Assembly: GCA_024276605.1 (NCBI GenBank)
Contig: JAJRWX010000010.1
Location: 36,136 to 100,135 of the forward strand
Direction of reading: 5' to 3'
Length of the DNA: 64,000 bases
Source of the DNA: Planctomycetota bacterium
GTDB taxonomy: Bacteria; Planctomycetota; Phycisphaerae; UBA1845
Within the stretch, counting starts at the first letter, position 1. The number at the start of each line of letters is the position of its first letter. Shown here piece by piece: positions 49,561 through 59,176 of the stretch. The position numbers were made by a program, and so were the translations under genes. Below the pieces are notes generated by a model that did no database searches, was not told the DNA's origin, and saw only the letters and a program-made list of their open reading frames with translations.

Positions 49561-51083
49561 TAGCGACGATGATGGGTAAAGCGATCATCTGCCTGGCCTG
49601 GTTGGCTTATATCTGCGTATTCTTATGGCCCATCGTCGCTTTTTTGACATCGATAGCATTAGAGGCAGGTTCGGTCGATGACGTGGCAGGGGCACTTCCG
49701 CGGTGGCTTACATTGGTGGGTAAGAGTGCGTGGTTGGCCCTGGCTGCAACATGCGCCACGCTGGTTTTGGCTACGCCGGCAGCGGTCGTGCTCGCGCGTG
49801 GGTATCGAACGCTGGATAGGCCGGTGTTCACGACAGCGTTGTTCTCGGTCGTACTCGCGCCGCCAATGGTCTATGTTTTCGGGTGGCAGCGTTTGATTCC
49901 CAGCTTGGGTGGTTCCTCGCTAGCTTGCGTAGCTATTTGGTCGCTGTGGGCATGGCCCATGGCTGCGGTATTGTTGGGATGGGGCTGGACGCGTGTCGGA
50001 AGTAGTGCGTACGAATGTGCACGACTCCAAACTTATCGTACGCAAGCCTTCCTTCGCGTAGGCCTACCAGCCATGCGACATGACATCGCTATGGTCGCTT
50101 GTTTTTGCTTTGTATTTTTTTTCAACGAGTACAGCGTACCCCATGCATGTAACCTGATCGTTTACGCAACGGAATTACTCGGTTGGGCGACAAGCACGCT
50201 TGGGGCCTCGGCTGCAGTCTTGCCGGCGATACCTTCGATTTGTGTGACTTTACTGGCGGTCGGTGCAACGCTATGGCTAGTCATTCGGTTGCTCGGTGAC
50301 CAGACGGATCATCATACAACCGGCGGAAGTGCGACACCTCCTACGATGGCTAAAGGACTCACGTTGATCCTACTGTGTGTGTCGATCGTGATTCCTGTTG
50401 GCGCATTGTGTATCAAGGAGCTAAACAGCGCCGCATTGATTGAAGCTTGGCAAACTTACGACTATGACTTGATGATGTCATTGTTTGTGGCCATTGGTGC
50501 GGGTGCTGTGTCGGTGATTATGGGGTGGGGCATAGCCGCTGCACCTCGATCTACCGCAATAGGTTTCACCCTGCGTCTTATCCTGTTGTTGTCCATGGTG
50601 TTTGGTGCTGCGCCGGGTGCTCTGATAGGAGAAACTTTTATCGCAGCCTACAACTTTGGTTTTCTCAGTTGGATGTATGACCAATGGCCTATCGTCATGC
50701 TTGGCTATATAGCGCGGTTCGGCTGGATTGCCATGCTGGGCGGATACCTACTAGCCCACTTCACCGACAGTGACCTTCGCGCCCAAGCAAGGACCGACGG
50801 CGCGGACGGGGCAGGCATTCTTGCGCATTTGGTCATTGTGATGTATTGGCCGATCTGGTTAGCGCTTGGCGCAGTTGTTGCGGCTTTGTCGATGGCAGAG
50901 TTACCAACCTCAGCGCTGCTGCGCGTACCTGGTTTCACACCGGTAGCTCATTTGTTAGTAGAAAAATTCCATCGGTTTGAGGATGGTATGCTGGTTTCGC
51001 TGAGTGTGTGGCTTATTCTGGCATCGTTGTGTGCGTCGGTAGTGATCGCTTTGGCGAACGCCACGATCAGACGACAGACATGA
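49557..51083 (+). CDS. ABC transporter permease, two-domain FbpB type
   Basis: A 508-residue membrane protein with about twelve helices in two homologous halves, as in iron(III) permeases that fuse both transmembrane domains. Each half has the EAA-type loop before its last helices (SSAYECARLQTYRTQAFLRVGLPAMRHDIAM in the first half; TDGADGAGILAHLVIVMYWP in the second). GTG 49557 overlaps the binding-protein stop. No ATP-binding subunit gene follows; the next gene, 210 bases away, is pdhA. The transporter must borrow an ATPase or its gene lies elsewhere. Confidence 0.88.
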   Translation: MIATMMGKAIICLAWLAYICVFLWPIVAFLTSIALEAGSVDDVAGALPRWLTLVGKSAWLALAATCATLVLATPAAVVLARGYRTLDRPVFTTALFSVVLAPPMVYVFGWQRLIPSLGGSSLACVAIWSLWAWPMAAVLLGWGWTRVGSSAYECARLQTYRTQAFLRVGLPAMRHDIAMVACFCFVFFFNEYSVPHACNLIVYATELLGWATSTLGASAAVLPAIPSICVTLLAVGATLWLVIRLLGDQTDHHTTGGSATPPTMAKGLTLILLCVSIVIPVGALCIKELNSAALIEAWQTYDYDLMMSLFVAIGAGAVSVIMGWGIAAAPRSTAIGFTLRLILLLSMVFGAAPGALIGETFIAAYNFGFLSWMYDQWPIVMLGYIARFGWIAMLGGYLLAHFTDSDLRAQARTDGADGAGILAHLVIVMYWPIWLALGAVVAALSMAELPTSALLRVPGFTPVAHLLVEKFHRFEDGMLVSLSVWLILASLCASVVIALANATIRRQT

Positions 51084-51294
51084 TTCATTGAGTGAGACAA
51101 AGGCTCGTTTTATCATCCCAGGTCGGTATTTTCTCCGGCGTGAGTCGATAACTGTTCGTCTGATGAATCAAAAAATCAAGCTAACATTGAAACAGGGGCG
51201 GTTTTGACGGCTAAATTTGTGTCGAACGATCTTTCCGTCTAAGCTATATGGCGTAGAAAAGGGGTGGAACATGGGCCAACTGTGAGGGCGTAAT

Positions 51295-52392
51295 TTGCCA
51301 CGTAAGAAAATAAAAATTAAATCAACGATTGAATATTTATCGATTCTCGATGGTAAAGGAAAAGTTGATGAGTCGCTGGACCCCAAGCTGGATTCAGAGC
51401 TGTTGTTACACATCTACAGGCTCATGCTCATTGCCCGTCGATTGGACGAGCGGTGTATCAACATGCAGCGACAGGGGCGTATCGGCACATACGGTCCGTG
51501 TCGAGGCCAGGAAGCGGCACATTGCGCGGCTACGGTGGTGATGGAGCCGGAAGATTGGGTCGTGCATGCCTTTCGTGAGCCGGGTTCTTTTTATCATCGA
51601 GGTTGGCCATTAGAGACGGTGCTCAAATTTTGGGGTGGATATGAAGAAGGATGTGAGCCGCCGGAGGGTGTCAACGATACGCCCATCGCGGTGCCGATTA
51701 CCTCCCAAGTCCCACATGCCATGGGTATTGCGTGGGCTATGAAATGCAAAGGTGAGAACCACGCCGTGTTGTGTTACTGCGGCGATGGCGGTACGAGCGA
51801 AGGCGACTTTCACGAAGCGATGAATTTTGCCGGAGTATACAAACTACCACTAGTTACACTAATCCAAAATAACCAATGGGCTATTTCTATTCCACGCGAG
51901 CGCCAGACTGCTTCGGAGACCATTGCTCAAAAAGCTATCGCCTATGGTTTTGAGGGTATTCAGGTGGATGGCAACGATCCGTTGTCGGTCTATGTCGCTA
52001 CCAAAGAAGCGGTGGATAAAGCCAAAGCCGGTGGTGGTCCCACCCTAATCGAAGCAATCACCTATCGCCTCGGCGTACACACCACGGCTGACGATCCCAA
52101 GAAATATCGCAGCGATAAAGAAGTGGCAAAATGGGAAAAGTTGGATCCGATTCCCAGGTTTCAGAAGTATCTCGTCGATCGTAAGATGCTCGACAAGGCA
52201 TCGATTGAGGACATCGAGAAAGGGGTTCTTGTAGAAGTAGCCGCGGCGGTTGAACGGTATGAAGCTTGTCGAGATGTCGATCCGCTGGACTGTTTCGATT
52301 ATATGTTTGCTGACATGCCGCAGGAATTGGTCGAGCAGCGCAGCGAATTTGCGGCTTGTTTAGAGCGTGAAGGAATTGGATTGGGGCATTAA
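51295..52392 (+). CDS. pdhA: Pyruvate dehydrogenase E1 component, alpha subunit
   Basis: E1 alpha binds thiamine diphosphate and decarboxylates pyruvate. The 365-residue product shows RRLDERCINMQRQGRIGTYGPCRGQEAAHCA, the ThDP motif GDGGTSEGDFHEAMNFAGVYKLPLVTLIQNNQWAISIPRERQTASE (GDG...NN), and GPTLIEAITYRLGVHTTADDPKKYRSDKEV near the phosphorylation-loop region. The start is TTG at 51295 with GAGGG upstream. It is the first of four genes (E1a, E1b, E2, E3) in a Gram-positive-style complex. A branched-chain 2-oxoacid role is the alternative; the sequence length and order fit pyruvate best. Confidence 0.9.
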   Translation: MPRKKIKIKSTIEYLSILDGKGKVDESLDPKLDSELLLHIYRLMLIARRLDERCINMQRQGRIGTYGPCRGQEAAHCAATVVMEPEDWVVHAFREPGSFYHRGWPLETVLKFWGGYEEGCEPPEGVNDTPIAVPITSQVPHAMGIAWAMKCKGENHAVLCYCGDGGTSEGDFHEAMNFAGVYKLPLVTLIQNNQWAISIPRERQTASETIAQKAIAYGFEGIQVDGNDPLSVYVATKEAVDKAKAGGGPTLIEAITYRLGVHTTADDPKKYRSDKEVAKWEKLDPIPRFQKYLVDRKMLDKASIEDIEKGVLVEVAAAVERYEACRDVDPLDCFDYMFADMPQELVEQRSEFAACLEREGIGLGH

Positions 52393-52395
52393 AGT

Positions 52396-53487
52396 ATGTC
52401 AATTATTCCAGCGACTAGGCAACCCGAAAGTAACACAAAGAGTTATCCACCCAGCGGTAGTTTCGACACCGTAGCGGATGGTCAAGATGGTGGGACGAGT
52501 TCCATGACGATGTTGACAATGGTAGCCGCGCTGAATCGAGCGCTGGATGACGCCCTGAAAAACGATGATTCCGTCGTACTTTTAGGGCAGGACATTGGCG
52601 TAGACGAAGGCGTATTTCGCGTAACGGCTGATCTGCTGGCACGCTACGGCGATAAACGTGTGATCGATACCCCTTTGGCTGAAGGAGCTATTATCGGCGG
52701 AGCCATTGGCATGGCGCTATATGGGCTAAAACCGGTCGCGGAAATGCAGTTTTCGGGGTTTGCCTATCAGGCTTTTCATCAAGTAGAGCAGCACATGTCC
52801 CGTTTTCACAACCGTACACGGGGCAGATATGGAATGTCGATGGTGATTCGCATGCCTTATGGCGGTGGCATTCGGGCGGTGGAGCATCATAGTGAAAGTC
52901 GCGAGGCGTATTATGCCCATACGCCGGGTTTGCTCACCGTGATTCCTTCGACCCCACGTAATGCACGAGCCTTGCTGTTAGAATCGATTCGTCATCCCGA
53001 CCCTGTTATTTTCTACGAGCCTAAGCAATTATACCGAGCCTTTAAGGAGCAAGTTCCCGACGAATTGGAGTATATGCCGCTGGGTAAAGCTCAGGTGGTG
53101 CGCGAAGGTAGTGATCTGACGATTATTTCGTATGGTGCGATGATGCGACCGGCCATCGAAGCTGCCCAGGATATCGCCGAATTGGATGGGGCGTCTATTG
53201 AGGTCATTGATCTGCTGACCGTATCGCCGCTGGATACGGAAACCATCATTGAATCGGTTGAGAAAACCGGAAGGGTTGTCGTCGTCCATGAAGGGCCTCG
53301 CACGTGTGGTATTGGGTCAGAAGTTGTGGCTCGTATCGTGGAGCGGTCGTTGGAGTATTTGGAAGCGCCGATTCGCCGAATTACCGGATATGACGTACAA
53401 TTTCCCTACTTCGCGCGTGAGCGTGCGTTCCTGCCCAATGCCGAACGTATTGCCCATGGTGTACGCGAAGTGTTGGCGTTCGAATAA
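52396..53487 (+). CDS. pdhB: Pyruvate dehydrogenase E1 component, beta subunit
   Basis: E1 beta completes the ThDP active site. The product has MTMLTMVAALNRALDDALKNDDSVVLLGQDIGVDEGVFRVTADLLARYG, RVIDTPLAEGAIIGGAIGMALYGLKPVAEMQF, and the C-terminal transketolase-like DLLTVSPLDTETIIESVEKTGRVVVVHEG. The first 36 residues before MTML are low in family similarity. The ATG at 52396 is only three bases after the pdhA stop, which suggests coupling, but an ATG at 52504 gives a more typical N-terminus. Second gene of the complex operon. Confidence 0.9.
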   Translation: MSIIPATRQPESNTKSYPPSGSFDTVADGQDGGTSSMTMLTMVAALNRALDDALKNDDSVVLLGQDIGVDEGVFRVTADLLARYGDKRVIDTPLAEGAIIGGAIGMALYGLKPVAEMQFSGFAYQAFHQVEQHMSRFHNRTRGRYGMSMVIRMPYGGGIRAVEHHSESREAYYAHTPGLLTVIPSTPRNARALLLESIRHPDPVIFYEPKQLYRAFKEQVPDELEYMPLGKAQVVREGSDLTIISYGAMMRPAIEAAQDIAELDGASIEVIDLLTVSPLDTETIIESVEKTGRVVVVHEGPRTCGIGSEVVARIVERSLEYLEAPIRRITGYDVQFPYFARERAFLPNAERIAHGVREVLAFE

Positions 53488-53588
53488 ACTCCGCCGACTA
53501 TCGTATGGCCATGCGCTTACATGCGATGGTTTTTTGCGGACAGGCAGACTTTCTATTAAGCATTGGCAAATACCCTGGGAGCAAATTG

Positions 53589-54872
53589 ATGACTAAGGTA
53601 TTCGTTCTTCCCGATCTTGGTGAAGGCATCGCGGAGGCGCAAATCATTCGTGTGCTTGTAAGCGAGGGTGAATCCATCGCAGAGGATCAGTACCTCATGG
53701 AGGTCGAAACCGACAAGGCTGCGGTAGAGATACCCTCTCCATTTGCGGGCAAAGTGCAGCAAGTGCATGTGAAAGATGGTCAGACGGTCAACGTTGGCGA
53801 GGTGGTTTTCACCTTTGAAGATAGTGGCTCAGCGGCGGCGGCGGTGGCGACTCAAGAAGCCGTTACTCCGACCAAAACAGCACCGACGATTTCTTCAACC
53901 CCAATGGCAGCGACTTCCGCTCCGTCTGCTACCGCTCCCATACCGCGTAAAACGAATTCGGCGGCTGCGCCGGCAGTACGTAAATTTGCGCGAGAAAAGG
54001 GCATTGATTTGGACGCTGTGACGGGCACCGGCGCTGGAGGACGTATCACTAAATCTGACGTGGAGAACGCGCTGGCCGGCGATGGGGCGGTGACGCAAAC
54101 GAGTACGGCTGCGATGTCGCGTGTTTCGGCTGCACCTGTTGGCATTCCTGCGGGCGAGTCCGGAAGTGATAATTGGGGGACGACTTGCCGTGTGCCACTG
54201 AGTCAGATTCGCAAAACCATTGCCAAGCAGATGTCACGATCTGCGTTTACAGCTGTGCATGTTACGCATAATGACGACGTAGATATTACCGAGCTTGACC
54301 TGATACGTCGCGAGCTTAACGAGGCTACAGGCAACGATCCGAAGTTGACATTGATGGCCTTTGTGATTCGTGCATTATGTTTAGCCCTCAAGAAATATCC
54401 AATCTTCAATGCGTCCTTAGAAGAAGATCTCGGCGCAGTCATCTATAAGGAATATATCAACATAGGGATTGCGGTGGATACGGAGCGTGGGTTGGTGGTT
54501 CCTGTGATACGCCAGGCGGACCAACTGACTCTACGTGGCATCGCCCATGAGCTACGATTGTTGGCTGATCGCATTCGTAATAATCAGTTTTCTGTGGAAG
54601 ATTTACGTGGCGGCACGTTTACGATCACCAACGTCGGCGCGTTGGGCGGCATGGTAAGTACGCCGATTATTAACTATCCTGAAGTGGCGATATTGGGACT
54701 TGGTCGATCTCGAAAGGTGCCTGCCATACATGACGGTGAGTTGGCTGAAGCATTGAAATTGCCGATGAATTTATCCTTTGATCATCGTGCGACTGACGGC
54801 GCAGACGCCGCGCGATTTGCCGGTGAAATTATCAGCTACCTCGAAACGCCCGCGCGATTCATGCTGGATTGA
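53589..54872 (+). CDS. pdhC: Dihydrolipoamide acetyltransferase, E2 of pyruvate dehydrogenase
   Basis: E2 moves the acetyl group to CoA. From the ATG at 53589 (GGGAG upstream) there are 427 residues: one lipoyl domain with lipoyl-lysine in METDKAAVEIPSP (about residue 43), a linker rich in A/T/P, the E1/E3-binding domain APAVRKFAREKGIDLDAVTGTGAGGRITKSDVENAL, another linker, and the catalytic domain ending NLSFDHRATDGADAARFAGEI (His and Asp of the HRxxDG motif). The ATG at 53505 is not preceded by a ribosome site. E2 fits a pyruvate or similar complex; it lies between E1b and E3. Confidence 0.92.
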   Translation: MTKVFVLPDLGEGIAEAQIIRVLVSEGESIAEDQYLMEVETDKAAVEIPSPFAGKVQQVHVKDGQTVNVGEVVFTFEDSGSAAAAVATQEAVTPTKTAPTISSTPMAATSAPSATAPIPRKTNSAAAPAVRKFAREKGIDLDAVTGTGAGGRITKSDVENALAGDGAVTQTSTAAMSRVSAAPVGIPAGESGSDNWGTTCRVPLSQIRKTIAKQMSRSAFTAVHVTHNDDVDITELDLIRRELNEATGNDPKLTLMAFVIRALCLALKKYPIFNASLEEDLGAVIYKEYINIGIAVDTERGLVVPVIRQADQLTLRGIAHELRLLADRIRNNQFSVEDLRGGTFTITNVGALGGMVSTPIINYPEVAILGLGRSRKVPAIHDGELAEALKLPMNLSFDHRATDGADAARFAGEIISYLETPARFMLD

Positions 54873-54965
54873 TTTGCGTCAAAACAATGACATCGACTTG
54901 AACTGAGTTGGAGGGTTGTAGCATTGATCGATGGCACATGTCCAACGTAGTTAAGGAAACCTAAC

Positions 54966-56357
54966 ATGGTTGTAGGTGAGTTCACGCAGGAGACGGATCT
55001 TCTGGTCATCGGCGGTGGGCCGGGTGGCTACCATGCTGCTTTTCAAGCGGCTCAACACGGTATTGAAACTATTATTCTAGAGCGGATGCCCGTGCTGGGC
55101 GGTGTGTGTCTACAGCGGGGCTGCATTCCCTCGAAAACTTATTTATCTATAGTCGAGCTTATTCACGCTGCCGCCGGTGCGAAAGAGAAGGGGATCGATT
55201 TTGGCAAACCCAAGATCGATATAGACGCAGTTCGTGCATGGAAAGAAGGCGTGATCAACAAACTATCTGCCGGGTTAGCTAGTCAGTGTAAAAAATTTGG
55301 TGTGGAGCTGGTGAGGGGGACTGCACGGTTTGAAAATAGTAAACATGTGGTCATTCAAGACGGTGATATTGCCCGTATCAAGTTTCGCCGGGCCATCATT
55401 GCGACAGGCTCCCGGGCGATTCGATTGCGTGACATTCAAATCGATTCACCCCATGTGTTAACCGCCCGAACAGCGCTGGCAATGAAGGACATACCCAAGA
55501 CGTTGGCGGTGATTGGCGGTGGTTATATAGGCCTGGAATTGGGGCAGGTCTACGCCGGTCTAGGTTCAAAGGTGACGGTTATTGAGATGACGCCGACGCT
55601 GCTCCCCGGTGCGGATCGTGATTTGTGTCGTCCCTTATTCAAACGCCTCGAATCCGACTTTGCGCAAATATGCGTCGAGACCAGGGTCGTCAGCATGAAA
55701 GAGACCAAAGGCTCTATCACGCTGGGTATCGAAGGCAAACATGTGCCTAAATCCAAAAAATTCGACAAGGTATTGGTGGCTGTGGGTCGCGTGCCTAATG
55801 CGCAGGATTTGGACCTTGATAAAGTTGGTGTGCAGATCAACGAACAGGGTTTCATTAAGGTTGACACCGGGTTTGCGACGACGGCTGCAAATATTTTTGC
55901 CATTGGCGATGTTATCGGCAATCCCATGTTAGCCCACAAAGCATTGCATGAAGGGACGGTTCTAGCTGATCGGTTGGCTGGTAAGGATGCCGTTTTTGAA
56001 CCACGGGCGATCCCAGCCGTTGTATTTACAGATCCCGAAATCGCCTGGGCTGGGGTGACGGAAACCGAAGCGAAACAGCAGGGGCTTGACTATGCCATCA
56101 AGAAAATGCCCTGGTCTGCCTCGGGTAGAGCCGTCGCGCTAGGGCGTACCGATGGGTTGACCAAGATGATTTATGACAAATCATCTCATCGGCTTCTGGG
56201 CGTGGGGATCAGCGGTATTCATGCCGGTGAAATGATAGCTGAGGCGGTGCTGGCTTTGGAGATGGGGGCAGTTGGATACGACGTAGCCTCGACTATCCAC
56301 CCGCACCCAACCCTCTCCGAAATGATGAGCGATGTAGCCCACATGATCGGCGCGTAA
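54966..56357 (+). CDS. lpdA: Dihydrolipoyl dehydrogenase, E3
   Basis: E3 reoxidises dihydrolipoamide with FAD and NAD+. The 463 residues include the FAD-binding DLLVIGGGPGGYHAAFQAAQHG, the redox-active disulphide GGVCLQRGCIPSKTYLS (CxxxxC), the NAD-binding LAVIGGGYIGLELGQVYAGLGSKVTVIE, FAIGDVIGNPMLAHKALHEG, and the C-terminal dimer interface with the catalytic His-Glu, AEAVLALEMGAVGYDVASTIHPHPTLSE (H...E). The ATG at 54966 is preceded by AAGGAAAC. It completes the PDH operon. Confidence 0.95.
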   Translation: MVVGEFTQETDLLVIGGGPGGYHAAFQAAQHGIETIILERMPVLGGVCLQRGCIPSKTYLSIVELIHAAAGAKEKGIDFGKPKIDIDAVRAWKEGVINKLSAGLASQCKKFGVELVRGTARFENSKHVVIQDGDIARIKFRRAIIATGSRAIRLRDIQIDSPHVLTARTALAMKDIPKTLAVIGGGYIGLELGQVYAGLGSKVTVIEMTPTLLPGADRDLCRPLFKRLESDFAQICVETRVVSMKETKGSITLGIEGKHVPKSKKFDKVLVAVGRVPNAQDLDLDKVGVQINEQGFIKVDTGFATTAANIFAIGDVIGNPMLAHKALHEGTVLADRLAGKDAVFEPRAIPAVVFTDPEIAWAGVTETEAKQQGLDYAIKKMPWSASGRAVALGRTDGLTKMIYDKSSHRLLGVGISGIHAGEMIAEAVLALEMGAVGYDVASTIHPHPTLSEMMSDVAHMIGA

Positions 56358-56450
56358 GGTTGAAAGATTGGTGATAGTCGCACGCGCAAACTGAGCAGGC
56401 AGGCATGATGATAGCGTTTGCAGCTAATAGGCCAACGAGGGAAGTGTGAT

Positions 56451-57899
56451 ATGCTCAAGGCCATAGCCCACGAATTGATGGCTCAACTATCGATCGCCGA
56501 GGATAGTCGCATTGTCGTCGGTGTGTCAGGCGGACCTGATTCGTTAGCACTGTTGCACCTGCTCCATTCACTTAATCAACGATCAGGTTGGCATCTTAAA
56601 CTTCATATTGCCCACCTCAATCATCAACTCCGTGCCGATGAAGCTGAGGCTGACGCGGCTTTTGTGCAAGGTGTAGCTGACGATTACAGCCTGCCATGTA
56701 CGATAGACCGGCGCGATATCAAAGCATTATCCAAGCCAACATCTGCCGGTGAAGAAGAAGTGGGTCGCCATGAACGATACGCATTTTTTGAACGAGTATG
56801 CTTGAAATCCGGTGCCAAGATTGTGGCCGTAGGTCATCATGCTGATGACAATGCGGAGACGATTCTCCATCGCATTTTGCGAGGTACGGGCCTGCGCGGG
56901 TTGGCGGGGATCCCGGCTAATCGACCTCTTCACTATGGTAGCGAGATTCGGTTGGTTCGTCCTTTACTGCGACTTACACGAAAAGCTATTTGTGAATATC
57001 TCAACGATGCGGGGGTGGCCTATCGTGAGGATAAGAGTAATGATTCAAACGAACCCATGCGCAACCGCATACGCAACCTCATCCTGCCTCAAGTCGAAAA
57101 TAATGTGAACCCTCAAGTGCGAGAGGCCCTCACGCGACTCGGCGAGCAGGCACAGTGGCTGGAAGAGTATCTCAGCGAAACGGTACAGCGCACATTTGAA
57201 ACACTGGTCATAGCCAGGACCGATCAAGAGTTAATCTTAAACGGCGAAGCGGTAGCGCGGAAAAGTCGCATCGTACAGACGGAGTTGGTGCGCTTAGCTT
57301 ATCGATCATTTGGTTTAGGCGAGCAAAACTTATCCTTTGTCAATCTTGTCGCCGCCGTCGATTTGATTGATGACCCGGGCAGTGGCAAACAGGTTCAATT
57401 GCCCGGCGGGATGGTGTTTGAGAAACGGTATAAGCAACTCGTATTTTCATTTCCTTCGGATGAGCCTCGCGAGGCGATATCGCCGGAAATTGCGGTGCAC
57501 GTACCGGGAAAGACTATGTTACCCATCCGACGATTAGCCATTGAATGTGCCATCGAAGATGTTGTCGAAGCGGATATACGTCATCTACGCGAAAAAGCCG
57601 GTCCTTTGGAGGAGTATGTCGATTTCGAGGCTGTTCGTCTGCCGTTGGTGGTTAGGCCCCGGCGATCGGGCGAGAGATTTTTTCCGCTGGGTGCGCCGGG
57701 ATCGAAGAAACTGTCCGATTTTTTAACGGATGCCAAAGTTGAGCCGCTTGCCCGACAACAAGTTGCGGTACTCTGTGACCATCTCGGTCCCATTTGGATT
57801 ATCGGCCATCGCATTGACGAACGTGTCAAGATAACGACACTTACGCGCCGCGTGCTACATTTGCAGGCTCGTCCTATTGAGTCGATTCAGCCAAAGTGA
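56451..57899 (+). CDS. tilS: tRNA(Ile)-lysidine synthetase
   Basis: TilS makes lysidine at C34 of tRNA-Ile(CAT), needed for AUA decoding. The 482-residue product has the PP-loop VGVSGGPDSLALLHLLH, IAHLNHQLRADEAEADAAFVQ, VAVGHHADDNAETILHRILRGTGLRGLAGI, and the C-terminal domains with RSGERFFPLGAPGSKKLSDFLTDAKV (TilS C). The chosen ATG at 56451 has GAGGG; a longer frame from 56418 is unlikely. Its tRNA-Ile(CAT) substrate is not in the window (the Ile tRNA here is GAT). It overlaps the next gene's possible GTG start. Confidence 0.94.
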   Translation: MLKAIAHELMAQLSIAEDSRIVVGVSGGPDSLALLHLLHSLNQRSGWHLKLHIAHLNHQLRADEAEADAAFVQGVADDYSLPCTIDRRDIKALSKPTSAGEEEVGRHERYAFFERVCLKSGAKIVAVGHHADDNAETILHRILRGTGLRGLAGIPANRPLHYGSEIRLVRPLLRLTRKAICEYLNDAGVAYREDKSNDSNEPMRNRIRNLILPQVENNVNPQVREALTRLGEQAQWLEEYLSETVQRTFETLVIARTDQELILNGEAVARKSRIVQTELVRLAYRSFGLGEQNLSFVNLVAAVDLIDDPGSGKQVQLPGGMVFEKRYKQLVFSFPSDEPREAISPEIAVHVPGKTMLPIRRLAIECAIEDVVEADIRHLREKAGPLEEYVDFEAVRLPLVVRPRRSGERFFPLGAPGSKKLSDFLTDAKVEPLARQQVAVLCDHLGPIWIIGHRIDERVKITTLTRRVLHLQARPIESIQPK

Positions 57900-57949
57900 C
57901 ATCGCAAGCCATACAGGAAGAGTCAGCCAATCGTCGGGAGGCGACGCCG

Positions 57950-59176
57950 ATGTTGACTGTGTGTTGGCTTGTTTTTCTTCTTGCCTTGGCGCTGCGTGCC
58001 GGTTGGGGCATCTGGCGAATAGCTCATGCGCCAGACTTGATGACGCTGGAATTTCCCGACGAACAGCAGTATTGGCGGATGGCTTCTTCATTGGCTCAGG
58101 GGGAGGGGCTTCGCGATGAATTTGGATTTCGTGCCACACGTATGCCACTTTATCCGGGTATGCTTTCTTTTTTTACACAGGTGCCATCCGGTATTTTGTT
58201 AGCGAAGATGATGCACTGGATCATCGGTGCAGGCGCTGCGGTGCTCGTAGTGAGGCTGGGCGGTAAGTTATTTTCCTCAACCGTAGGGTTGGTCGCTGGT
58301 GTACTCGTTGCCTGCGATCCGTTCTTAATCTTTTTTTCCTCGCTTCTGTTGACGGAAACCTTGTTTTTTTTTGTGTTGATCGCACTGTATCTTACGCAGC
58401 ATGCGTGGGTAACTTCTGAGCGTGTGGATGCTAAGTGGCATCATTGGCTTGGTGTTGGCGCAGTGTCTGCCGTGTGTGTGTACGTGCGAGAGTCGAGTCT
58501 TGGGCTGGTGGTGTTGCTTTTACTGTGGCTCGTTGTTTGTGCAAAAAGTCGTTGGCGCTCAATCGGCGGCGTAGCCATCGTCATGCTGGTTTTGATTGTG
58601 TCGTTGATACCTTGGGCTGCGAGAAATAGTCGCGTCGCCGGCGAATGGTGTTGGCTCACGCATCGCGCGGGCATTTCCTTGTACGATGGCGTGGGGCCTC
58701 AGGCGGACGGTAGTGGTGATTTAGGCGATGTTCAGATGATGCCGGAAGTACGCGGCCTGGATGAAGCTGCATGGAACCGCTGGTTCATGGCCGCGTCGTG
58801 GGACGCCATGCGTCAAGATCCCGCGCGCATCGTTCGCCTAGCTGGCGTCAAATGGCTGCGTTTGTGGAATCCGCTCCCCAATGTAGAAACTTATCAATCC
58901 CCGGCTGTACGGACCGTATCCGCAGTCTGGACGATTCCTATTTATGGATTAGCCCTTGTCGGGGCGTTTAGGTTGTCGAGAATACGAGTAGGTGGCGGAT
59001 GGCGCTTGACCGTTTGGTTGTTGATACCAGCCATATATATTAGCGGCGTACATAGTTTGTTCGTGGGTAGCGTGAGATATCGTTTACCGGCGATGCCTTT
59101 TCTGGAGCTGCTTGCTGCTTGGATGCTTGTTACGATGTGGGAAAGACGGAAGAAAAGTAGGAATGCCCTATCATGA
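57950..59176 (+). CDS. Membrane glycosyltransferase, GT39/ArnT-like
   Basis: An integral membrane protein of about 408 residues with eight to eleven helices and an N-terminal pattern MLTVCWLVFLLALALRAGWGIW ... LEFPDEQQYWRMASSLAQG (a DE(Q) after the first helix typical of PMT/ArnT). Further: ATRMPLYPGMLSFFTQV, and a terminal loop. GGGAGG is eight bases upstream of the ATG at 57950; a GTG at 57896 overlapping tilS is an alternative. It probably transfers sugar from a lipid carrier to an envelope target. It overlaps the next gene by ATGA. No lipid A-modifying context proves the substrate. Confidence 0.78.
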   Translation: MLTVCWLVFLLALALRAGWGIWRIAHAPDLMTLEFPDEQQYWRMASSLAQGEGLRDEFGFRATRMPLYPGMLSFFTQVPSGILLAKMMHWIIGAGAAVLVVRLGGKLFSSTVGLVAGVLVACDPFLIFFSSLLLTETLFFFVLIALYLTQHAWVTSERVDAKWHHWLGVGAVSAVCVYVRESSLGLVVLLLLWLVVCAKSRWRSIGGVAIVMLVLIVSLIPWAARNSRVAGEWCWLTHRAGISLYDGVGPQADGSGDLGDVQMMPEVRGLDEAAWNRWFMAASWDAMRQDPARIVRLAGVKWLRLWNPLPNVETYQSPAVRTVSAVWTIPIYGLALVGAFRLSRIRVGGGWRLTVWLLIPAIYISGVHSLFVGSVRYRLPAMPFLELLAAWMLVTMWERRKKSRNALS

